Shown here piece by piece: positions 6,132 to 11,193 of a stretch of DNA of 11,193 nt. Every line of letters starts with the position of its first letter. Position 1 is the first letter of the stretch. The notes below the pieces were generated by a model. The model ran no database searches and was not told where the DNA came from. It saw only the letters and a list, made by a program, of their open reading frames with translations. The stretch is from the NCBI GenBank assembly GCA_964584495.1, contig CAZPAH010000094.1:1-11193 (forward strand), read 5' to 3'. The DNA is from CAZPAH01 sp964584495. Lineage in GTDB: Bacteria > Krumholzibacteriota > Krumholzibacteriia > Krumholzibacteriales > Krumholzibacteriaceae. A program made the position numbers and the translations under genes.

Positions 6132-7298
6132 TTACTTTTTCTTCTTCCAGACGGGGGAGAGTTCCCTCAGCCTGGCGACCGTTTCCGCGGTTCCCAGGAC
6201 CACTGCGGGCACATCTTCCATCCTGTTGGATCTGCCGAGGGTGATGACCATCGAACCGTGAACCTCCTCGTGCTTCAACCCGGTGGCGAGGAGGACATGC
6301 GAAGCCTCGAGCGTCTTGGAGGAACAGGCCGAGCCGGTCGAGATCTGGATCCCGCGCCGGTCCATCAAAAGCAGGATACCCTCGCCCTCGATTCCATCAA
6401 ACCTGAAGCTCGCGTTGTTGGGAAGACGCCGCTGCGGATGCCCGGTGAGATGGGAATCTTCTATTTCGAGTATCCCCGCTATCAACGCATCGCGGATGCC
6501 GGCGAGCCTGGCGCCCTCGGTCTCCATCTCATCGGCCGCGATCCTTGCGGCCTCCCCCATTCCGGCTATCGCGAAGAGATTCTCCGTTCCCGATCTGAGC
6601 CCATGCTCCTGGCCCCCTCCGGGCATGATCGATTTCAGCTTCAGCCCCGGCTTGATGTAGAGAGCCCCGGCGCCGCGGGGGCCGCCCAGGTCATTGGACG
6701 ACAGGGTGAGAAGATCGATCCCCTCTTTCTGCACGTCGACCGGGATCTGACCGGCGGCCGCCGATCCGTCGACATGAAGGTAGTTGCCCTTTCCGTGGAC
6801 GACGGCCGCTATCTCCCCGACCGGCTGGATAGTGCCTATCTCGTTATTCGCGTAGATGATCGAAGTGACGACCGTCGAGGCGGTGACGAGCTCCTCGAGC
6901 TTCTCCATATCGACCAGGCCGAACGAGTCCACCGGCACCGTATTGGCGGCGAAACCGTTCTTCTTGAGTTCCTTTACCGGATTGATCACAGAGATATGCT
7001 CGATGGCGCTCATCGCCACTTCCTTGCCGATACCGGCATTTCTCAGCGCGGCGCCCCTTATCGCGAGGTTGTTCGCCTCGGTCGCCCCCCCGGTGAATAT
7101 TATGCACTGCTCGTTCTCGGCGTTTACGAGAGCCGCCACCTTGGCCCGCGCCTCCTCGAGTGCCTCGCCCGCCTCCACTCCCACGGAATGAAGGGATGAG
7201 GGATTGCCGAACCTCTCGGCGAGAAAAGGGTAAGCGAAATCTATGATCCTCCGGTCGACCGGCCTCGATGACTGGTGATCCAAGTATATCCTGTCCAT
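6132..7298 (-). CDS. Cysteine desulfurase-like protein (NifS/IscS family) lacking the PLP lysine
   Basis: 388 residues, full family length, fold-type I aminotransferase class V. Seen: YLDHQSSRPVD (5-15); GGATEANNLAI (70-80); H101 in AIEHISVINPV, equivalent to the catalytic His; YANNEIGTIQPV (149-160); PLP-ring Asp177; PGGGQEHGLRSGTEN (226-240); catalytic loop STGSACSS with Cys325. The family PLP-Lys motif S-x-H-K ... GPKG is here S200-S-N202-D203-LGGPRG, so Lys is Asp and the preceding His is Asn; A180 replaces the PLP-contacting Gln. The frame is otherwise intact, so this is not simple decay. A similar Lys-to-Asp change is known in Archaeoglobus fulgidus IscS, which was reported not to act as a desulfurase by itself. 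AGGAGG lies 5 bases before ATG 7298, overlapping the dsrE-like stop region; the gap is 9 bases. Last gene of the sulfur operon; probably a persulfide relay or Fe-S assembly component. Confidence 0.9.
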   Translation of the reverse strand: MDRIYLDHQSSRPVDRRIIDFAYPFLAERFGNPSSLHSVGVEAGEALEEARAKVAALVNAENEQCIIFTGGATEANNLAIRGAALRNAGIGKEVAMSAIEHISVINPVKELKKNGFAANTVPVDSFGLVDMEKLEELVTASTVVTSIIYANNEIGTIQPVGEIAAVVHGKGNYLHVDGSAAAGQIPVDVQKEGIDLLTLSSNDLGGPRGAGALYIKPGLKLKSIMPGGGQEHGLRSGTENLFAIAGMGEAARIAADEMETEGARLAGIRDALIAGILEIEDSHLTGHPQRRLPNNASFRFDGIEGEGILLLMDRRGIQISTGSACSSKTLEASHVLLATGLKHEEVHGSMVITLGRSNRMEDVPAVVLGTAETVARLRELSPVWKKKK

Positions 7299-7307
7299 GC
7301 CTTCCTC

Positions 7308-7667
7308 CTAGAAATTAAGAACGGCATCCGCATCCAACGCCAGGTCGTTGAGCGTCGCCGATCCGACGATCTTCGCGCCCGGGATGAAGTTCCCCGTCTC
7401 TATGCCCAGAAGCCGGCAGCTCTGCTCGCATACGTACAACCTGACTCCCGCTTCGAGCGCCTGGTCGATCACCTCCCTCAAGGAAGGAAAATCGCCGAGC
7501 TTGATCTTTTCGGCTTCCCCCTTCTTCATGACGGTGACCCCCTTGATGAGGAAGTATATCTCCGCTTCCAGATCCATCGCCCTGGCCGTCGAAGCCAGGA
7601 CGAACGGCGCATACAGCCTTTCCGGCGTGTCGGTCCCGCTCGTTTGAACGTAAAGAATCTTTTTCAT
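7308..7667 (-). CDS. DsrE/DsrF-like (DsrE family) sulfur carrier
   Basis: 119 residues from ATG 7667; a GTG at 7676 would add three residues, but MKKILYV is the usual start of this fold and GGCGGG lies about 8 bases ahead of the ATG. Seen: MKKILYVQTSG as strand 1, PERLYAPFVLASTARAM as helix 1, EAEIYFLIKGV as strand 2, and VRLYVCEQSCRLLGI containing a C-x3-C pair (Cys80 and Cys84 from this start), followed by IVGSATLNDLAL. DsrE-family proteins bind persulfide sulfur on a conserved Cys in this place and exchange it with TusA-type carriers. Small soluble cytoplasmic protein, family-typical length. It lies between the tusA-like and desulfurase-like genes with short gaps (16 and 9 bases), so a shared transcript and a sulfur-handover role are likely. 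Confidence 0.83.
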   Translation of the reverse strand: MKKILYVQTSGTDTPERLYAPFVLASTARAMDLEAEIYFLIKGVTVMKKGEAEKIKLGDFPSLREVIDQALEAGVRLYVCEQSCRLLGIETGNFIPGAKIVGSATLNDLALDADAVLNF

Positions 7668-7683
7668 TCCAATCACCCGCCCG

Positions 7684-7914
7684 TCATTTTCTCCTGATAT
7701 AGAAGGTCAGTATCGTTCCTTCCTTGCTGAATTCGACTATCTCGTGGCCGGTTCTTTTGGCCCACCTCGTGATATCCTCCTCGGCGGCAGGGTCGTCCGC
7801 CTCGACCTTGAGGACCTGGCCGACCGCGATTTTCTCGATCTCCTCCTTGGTCATCGCGATAGGCATCGGGCAGTAAAGCCCCACGCAGTCGAGCTCGGCG
7901 TCCGCTTTTATCAT
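7684..7914 (-). CDS. TusA-family (SirA/YedF) sulfurtransferase
   Basis: 76 residues from ATG 7914. A GTG at 7923 is in frame but only one base from AGGAG (7925-7929, reverse strand), while ATG 7914 has a 10-base spacing, so ATG is preferred. Seen: ADAELDCVGLYCPMPIAMTKEEI near the N-terminus, carrying the family signature L-D-x-x-G-x-x-C-P-x-P (the second Cys being the persulfide-carrying residue), then GQVLKVEADDPAAEEDI and a C-terminal ILTFYIRRK strand, matching the short beta-alpha-beta TusA fold. TusA-like proteins accept sulfane sulfur from a cysteine desulfurase or rhodanese and pass it to DsrE-type carriers or biosynthetic enzymes. First gene of the reverse-strand sulfur operon, downstream of a candidate promoter at 7983-8011. 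Confidence 0.88.
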   Translation of the reverse strand: MIKADAELDCVGLYCPMPIAMTKEEIEKIAVGQVLKVEADDPAAEEDITRWAKRTGHEIVEFSKEGTILTFYIRRK

Positions 7915-7982
7915 TTGAATCACTCTCCTATAGGGAAATCGGGGAGCCCGCAGGCATATCCGACTCTATGGATTCGTAGACA

Positions 7983-8011
7983 TCAATACTTATATTACAC
8001 CACCCTGTCAA
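7983..8011 (-). promoter_or_regulatory. Candidate promoter of the sulfur operon
   Basis: On the reverse strand TTGACA (8011-8006) and TATTGA (7988-7983) are 17 bases apart. The -35 is a perfect match; the -10 is weak. Transcription would start near 7976, about 60 bases before ATG 7914. Confidence 0.45.
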
Positions 8012-8029
8012 CCGATAGATTACCTACCC

Positions 8030-8058
8030 TTGAATAGCTGGAAGACATATTGTACTAT
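8030..8058 (+). promoter_or_regulatory. Candidate promoter of the rubrerythrin-like gene
   Basis: TTGAAT (8030-8035) and TACTAT (8053-8058) are 17 bases apart. Its -35 lies 18 bases from the opposing -35 of the sulfur operon, so the two promoters are back to back. A TTG at 8050 that opens the long frame falls inside this promoter and is not a start. Confidence 0.45.
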
Positions 8059-8136
8059 GAAACCTTATTGAGACGGATCGTTCGGACTTCTATCCAGACG
8101 TGCGACTTGCGAAGGATTTTATCAAAGGAGCATGAT

Positions 8137-8589
8137 GTGACACTGGACAGCGTGGACAAGATACTCGATTATGCGATCGAGCAGGAAGAGCAGGCGGCCG
8201 AGTTCTACACGAAGCTCGCCGGCAAGTCGAAGGGACCCGGCATGAGGGAGGCCTTCCTCGGATTCGCCGAGGAGGAGAGAGGGCACAAGAGAAAGCTCCT
8301 GAAGATCAAGAATGGAAAGCTTCTGCTGCCCGCGCGGGAGAAGGTGCTCGATCTCAAGATCAGCGAGCAGGTGGGCGATATCGTCCCGGAAGGGGAGCTC
8401 GATTACCAGGATGCGCTGATTATCGCCATGAAGTCGGAAAAGGCCGCTTTCAGGATGTACAATAACCTGGCTTCGGCGACAAGCGATCCGGACCTGAGAC
8501 AGGTCCTGCTCGGCCTGGCCCAGGAAGAGGCGAAGCACAAGCTGAGATTCGAGATAGAATATGACGATATCGTCATGAAAGAAAATTGA
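8137..8589 (+). CDS. Rubrerythrin-like ferritin-fold diiron protein
   Basis: 150 residues from GTG 8137, chosen because AAAGGAG (8124-8130) is 6 bases upstream and the domain begins directly after it; an upstream TTG frame start lies in the promoter. Seen: a four-helix bundle with paired diiron ligands. Helix A has IEQEEQAAEFY (14-24), helix B EEERGHK with E47-x-x-H50, helix C MKSEKAAFRMY (98-108) with E101, helix D QEEAKHK with E131-x-x-H134. There is no C-terminal rubredoxin domain (no C-x2-C pairs, no Cys at all in the protein), so it is a rubrerythrin core of the short type. Likely soluble; may reduce peroxide or handle iron, with electrons from an external partner. Divergent from the sulfur operon, 126 bases upstream of marR, with no terminator visible between them. 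Confidence 0.85.
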   Translation: MTLDSVDKILDYAIEQEEQAAEFYTKLAGKSKGPGMREAFLGFAEEERGHKRKLLKIKNGKLLLPAREKVLDLKISEQVGDIVPEGELDYQDALIIAMKSEKAAFRMYNNLASATSDPDLRQVLLGLAQEEAKHKLRFEIEYDDIVMKEN

Positions 8590-8608
8590 GAGTCGCCCGC
8601 AATTTTTA

Positions 8609-8638
8609 GTGACTTTTATGGCGGAATGGGGCTATACT
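8609..8638 (+). promoter_or_regulatory. Candidate promoter of the MarR gene
   Basis: GTGACT (8609-8614) and TATACT (8633-8638, five of six matches to TATAAT) are 18 bases apart. The -10 overlaps the left end of the palindrome at 8636-8647, placing the start point inside the presumed operator. Confidence 0.5.
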
Positions 8639-8658
8639 TAATTAAGTGCTTAATTAGT
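8636..8658. promoter_or_regulatory. Likely MarR operator (AT-rich palindromic boxes)
   Basis: A perfect 12-base palindrome ACTTAATTAAGT (8636-8647) is followed at once by a near copy, GCTTAATTAGT (8648-8658); CTTAATTA occurs in both, 12 bases apart. MarR dimers typically bind AT-rich inverted repeats of this kind, and the position over the -10 and start site suggests autorepression. Confidence 0.6.
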
Positions 8659-8697
8659 TGTTCGTTTATAAAATAGGGATACCCGGAACGTGCCCCG

Positions 8698-8707
8698 AAG
8701 GAGGTGA
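8698..8707 (+). promoter_or_regulatory. Full-consensus Shine-Dalgarno deciding the MarR start
   Basis: AAGGAGGTGA is a full match to the anti-SD complement and lies 8 bases before ATG 8716. The in-frame GTG at 8704 is inside this site and so is not the start. Confidence 0.8.
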
Positions 8708-8715
8708 GCCCTTAC

Positions 8716-9201
8716 ATGGACCTGGTAAGGGAGCTAGGGGCGTTTGCGTTTGCGAGCCGGTTGAAGAGACTGGGTGACAGGTTAAAAGCCGAAGCGACAT
8801 TACTCTACCAGAAGAAAGGGATCGAATTCAGCGACAGTTGGTTCCTGGTAGCGTACATTCTGTCGAAAAACGAAATCCTCACGGTGACCGATATGGCGGA
8901 AGCCCTGGGGATATCGAGGCCCGCCATAAGCCAGGTCACCGGCGACATGACAAGAAAGGGATTCGTCAAGTCCAGGGCCGACAAGGGGGACAGGAGGCGC
9001 AAGAAAATGTCCCTGACGGCGAAGGGCAAGAGGATCGTCAATGAGCTCGAGCCTATCTGGGAAGCGATTGGAGAATGCACGCAGGAATTGCTCGATTCGA
9101 AGAGCAAGAATATCCTCCATGCGATATCGGATATAGAGGATGGCCTGGAGAAGCAGAACATGGTGGATAGGGTGGAGGAGAAACTTGCCGCGAAAAGGTG
9201 A
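8716..9201 (+). CDS. MarR-family transcriptional regulator
   Basis: 161 residues, typical MarR length. Seen: N-terminal dimerisation helix (1-33), a winged helix-turn-helix with LTVTDMAEALGISRPAISQ (55-73, recognition helix SRPAISQVTGDM), KGFVKSRADKGDRRRK (81-96) forming the wing with the family D-x-R pattern, MSLTAKGK (98-105), and C-terminal amphipathic helices (106-158) that complete the dimer interface. Cytoplasmic DNA-binding repressor or activator, usually released by a small ligand or by oxidation; the protein has one Cys (Cys121), outside the DNA-binding part, so redox sensing is not evident. The 8636-8658 boxes over its promoter suggest autoregulation. The gene it controls besides itself is not certain; the rubrerythrin-like and sulfur genes upstream, and the next genes off the window, are candidates. 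Confidence 0.9.
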   Translation: MDLVRELGAFAFASRLKRLGDRLKAEATLLYQKKGIEFSDSWFLVAYILSKNEILTVTDMAEALGISRPAISQVTGDMTRKGFVKSRADKGDRRRKKMSLTAKGKRIVNELEPIWEAIGECTQELLDSKSKNILHAISDIEDGLEKQNMVDRVEEKLAAKR

Positions 9202-9275
9202 CCGGCCGGATGGTTCGCCGGGCCACGCGGCATGTTGAAAAGGGATTAACCGCGACGCCGGGTTCTAGCGAAGAA

Positions 9276-9305
9276 GGCCCCGTCCCTCGATACAGGGACG
9301 GGGCC
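9276..9305. terminator. Bidirectional terminator between converging marR and tricorn-like genes
   Basis: A perfect 12-bp stem pairs GGCCCCGTCCCT (9276-9287) with AGGGACGGGGCC (9294-9305) around a 6-base loop, with short outer complementarity CGAA (9269-9272) and TTCG (9307-9310). The T-rich tail is modest on either strand (GTTCGATTTCTC forward, TTCTTCGC reverse). Located in the 136-base gap between two converging genes. Confidence 0.8.
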
Positions 9306-9337
9306 GTTCGATTTCTCCGTTGACCGGCCGGAGGAGG

Positions 9338-11193
9338 TTACTTCTTGCCCGACTTGTCGGGATACTGGGGCCTCGGCGGTATCTCGACCGGTTCCTCGGC
9401 AATCCTTTTCTGGAGGTACTTGATCGCCGCTGCCAGCTGGGCGTCGGCCCCCTCGAAGGTTGAATGAGGAAGGTTGTCGACGACGATGTCAGGATCGACG
9501 CCGTGGCCCTCGATCAACCATTCGCCCTCTGGCCCGTAAACGCCAAGCTGCGCCGCCGAGGCTATCCCCCTGTCGACCAGGAAGTTGTTGAACGACAGCC
9601 AGACCTCTCCTCCCCAGGTCCTGGTTCCGATGATCTTGCCGAGGCCGAGCCTGCGGAAACCTTCTGCAAAAGCCTCTCCGTCCGATGAGGTGCGCTCGTT
9701 GCACAGGACGACCATGTGCCCCCTGAAGGCGTACTGCATATTCCAGAAGGGCCTGCCGACGCGGGGCTGCCAGTAGAACCATGCCCGCCTGAGGAGCTTC
9801 TCGAGTATCCAGCTGTCGATATTCCCGCCCCGGTTGTTACGTACGTCGATGATCAGGCCCTTGCGGTTGTGCACCGGGTAGTAGTCCCGGGCCCATTCGG
9901 AGTAGTTGTCTCCTCCCATCGCCCGCAGGTGGACGTACCCGATCTCACCTTTGCCGTCCTTATCGACGATCATTCTTCTGCCGTACTCCCATTCGGAGTA
10001 ACGGAGGTTCGACTCAGCCCCCTGGGAGAGGGGGGTGACGATCGCGTCGTACGGCTCCTTTTCGCCGGGTTTAGACAGGGTCAGGAGCACCTGCTTTCCG
10101 ACCTTGTTCGTAAGGAGCAGTGCTGGGTCCTCGACATCCATCACATCGACGCCGTCTATCGCCGTTATTACGTCTCCCTCCGAAATATCGTTCTCCGGCG
10201 CATCGAGGGGCGATCTCTGTCCGGGGTAATCGGGATCGGCCCTGTAGATATGCTCGATCCTGTAACCCTTCTTTTTCCCGTCCCGGTAAAGGACGGCTCC
10301 GAGGGATCCCTGGGCGTTGTTTTCCTCTCCCCTTCGAAGATCGCCGCCGACCACGAATGTGTGCAGCGCCGAAAGCTCTCCGACGACGTGGGATATCAGG
10401 TCGCTGAGCTCATCCCGGTCGGTGATCCGGGAGACGTACGGGAGGTAACGGTTGTACACTTCGTCGTAATCCACACCGTGAAGCCCCGTGTCGTAGAAAT
10501 AATCGCGCTCGAGCCGCCAGGCTTCCGTGAACATCTGCTTCCACTCCTCGGGCGGGTCGACGGCGAAGGTCCAGCCGTCCAGGTTCACCACACCCTTGGC
10601 GAGTTTGGACGGGGCCGAGGGGGAGGCGTCGATGATGTAAATATTGGAGTCCTTTCTTACCATCAGCTTCTTGCCGTCGAGCGACATCTCGTAGCCGTTG
10701 ATGCCGTCCAATATCTCTTTCACCTCGATATCCCTCTTCTTGATCTCGAGCGCCTTGAGCGAATGCGTTCTTTTCAGGGAGGCCGTCGTCTCCACGAAGA
10801 AAAGGTTGCCGTCGTTCGCGGTGAGGGACGAGTAGTTGCCCGCCGGAACGGGAACCTCGATCAGCCTGCCGCCGATCCCGTCGAAATCGATCTTGACCTC
10901 GACGATCGGTTTTTCTTCGGAGGCATTGTCCTTTTTCCCTTTGTTATCCTTCGATTTCTTGTCCTCGTCCTTGCCCTTTTCCTTTTCTTTCCGGGCGAGG
11001 TACGCCTCGTCATCGGGAATGAACGGGGACCGGAGACCCTTCACGAGTGGGAGGGCGTATATCTTCGTCGTCTTGTCGAAGAAAGGCTCGGGGTTCCTGG
11101 GGCCCCAGGGGGATCTCACGATACTCTCGAATTCCCTGTCGGAGAGGAAATAGAGCCATTCGCCGCCAGGCGACCAGGCGGGGCTGTAGCTGT
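9338..11193 (-). CDS. Tricorn-like S41 protease, N-terminus off the window
   Basis: At least 617 residues, open through the right edge; the internal GTG at 11119 is not the start because propeller-type sequence (SPAWSPGGEWLYFLSD) continues upstream of it. Numbering from 11119, seen: remnants of beta-propeller repeats (to about 165); a Lys/Glu/Asp-rich tract (43-70); the C1 helical region EEWKQMFTEAWRLERDYFYD (191-210); SALHTF with H253; a PDZ-like domain (about 265-360) with ISEGDVITAIDGVDV; then the S41 catalytic core with GYVHLRAM (394-401), IIDVRNNRGGNID (423-435), ERTSSDGEAF (475-484; S479-D480 as nucleophile pair), RTWGGEVW (500-507) and EGHGVDPDIVVDN with E537. The 57-residue spacing of D480 and E537 equals that of tricorn D966 and E1023. 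Tricorn's Ser745 position, next to the His, is Leu here. Probably degrades peptides; periplasmic or cytoplasmic location cannot be decided without the N-terminus. Confidence 0.88.
   Translation of the reverse strand, partial: SYSPAWSPGGEWLYFLSDREFESIVRSPWGPRNPEPFFDKTTKIYALPLVKGLRSPFIPDDEAYLARKEKEKGKDEDKKSKDNKGKKDNASEEKPIVEVKIDFDGIGGRLIEVPVPAGNYSSLTANDGNLFFVETTASLKRTHSLKALEIKKRDIEVKEILDGINGYEMSLDGKKLMVRKDSNIYIIDASPSAPSKLAKGVVNLDGWTFAVDPPEEWKQMFTEAWRLERDYFYDTGLHGVDYDEVYNRYLPYVSRITDRDELSDLISHVVGELSALHTFVVGGDLRRGEENNAQGSLGAVLYRDGKKKGYRIEHIYRADPDYPGQRSPLDAPENDISEGDVITAIDGVDVMDVEDPALLLTNKVGKQVLLTLSKPGEKEPYDAIVTPLSQGAESNLRYSEWEYGRRMIVDKDGKGEIGYVHLRAMGGDNYSEWARDYYPVHNRKGLIIDVRNNRGGNIDSWILEKLLRRAWFYWQPRVGRPFWNMQYAFRGHMVVLCNERTSSDGEAFAEGFRRLGLGKIIGTRTWGGEVWLSFNNFLVDRGIASAAQLGVYGPEGEWLIEGHGVDPDIVVDNLPHSTFEGADAQLAAAIKYLQKRIAEEPVEIPPRPQYPDKSGKK
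10910..10993 (-). repeat. Lys/Glu/Asp low-complexity tract within the tricorn-like protease
   Basis: About 28 residues, almost all Lys, Glu, Asp, Gly or Asn (begins RKEKEKGKDEDKKSK), inserted between propeller-type segments. Frame is kept. Such charged inserts are common in bacterial tricorn-like proteins and are probably a disordered loop. Confidence 0.7.

Noticed and set aside
6099..7199. 366-codon forward open frame opposite the desulfurase gene
   Set aside because: It is the mirror of a well-supported gene; the translation is rich in Arg, Gly, Asp and Pro with no family motif, as expected for an antisense frame in GC-rich DNA.
8050..8136. 29-residue N-terminal extension of the rubrerythrin-like protein from TTG 8050
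   Set aside because: The TTG lies in the probable promoter, and AAAGGAG is ideally placed for GTG 8137, where the ferritin-like domain begins.
9202..9275. Short CCGGCCGG palindrome and GC-rich bases after marR
   Set aside because: Restriction-site-like palindrome with no stem context; nothing beyond the terminator downstream is supported here.
1..11193. CRISPR, tRNA, rRNA, insertion sequence or phage genes
   Set aside because: No regularly spaced repeats, cloverleaf, transposase motif or terminal inverted repeats were seen on reading either strand.

Overview
The window is GC-rich, gene-dense bacterial DNA with short spacers, Shine-Dalgarno sites and intrinsic terminators. No rRNA, tRNA, insertion sequence or CRISPR array is visible. 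The gene set (rubrerythrin-type diiron protein, TusA/DsrE sulfur carriers, tricorn-type protease, a membrane sulfatase-fold transferase with a NoeA-like methyltransferase) would fit a Gram-negative, possibly anaerobic or microaerophilic environmental lineage. I cannot name the phylum from sequence alone, and nothing looks recently transferred.

Layout. 1-375 (-): the N-terminal part of a secreted or lipoprotein-type putative cysteine peptidase, cut by the window edge. 376-760: divergent spacer with two candidate promoters and a leader hairpin. 761-2227 (+): an MFSD1-like major facilitator transporter closed by a strong terminator. 2326-6090 (+): a new promoter followed by three overlapping genes: a small exported protein with a YIDPGTGSY motif, a NoeA-like two-domain SAM methyltransferase, and a five-helix membrane protein with a sulfatase/alkaline-phosphatase-fold catalytic domain. 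6132-7923 (-): a sulfur-transfer operon read tusA-like, dsrE-like, cysteine-desulfurase-like. 8137-8589 (+): a rubrerythrin-like diiron protein divergent from that operon, with back-to-back candidate promoters between them. 8716-9201 (+): a MarR-family regulator with AT-rich palindromic boxes over its own promoter. 9276-9305: a hairpin terminator shared by converging genes. 9338-11193 (-): the C-terminal part of a tricorn-like S41 protease, cut by the window edge.

Two parts stand out. First, the desulfurase-like protein keeps its catalytic cysteine and most of the family fold, but the lysine that should hold PLP is Asp (His-Lys replaced by Asn-Asp), and the PLP-contacting Gln is Ala. It is nevertheless in an intact operon with two sulfur carriers, which suggests a sulfur-relay or Fe-S scaffold role rather than ordinary cysteine desulfuration. 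Second, the three-gene cell-envelope cluster pairs a Thr-nucleophile sulfatase-fold membrane enzyme with a methyltransferase whose N-terminal half carries a D-x4-N ... D pattern like the catalytic loop of protein-kinase-like enzymes. It probably modifies an envelope lipid or glycan, but the substrate cannot be read from the sequence.
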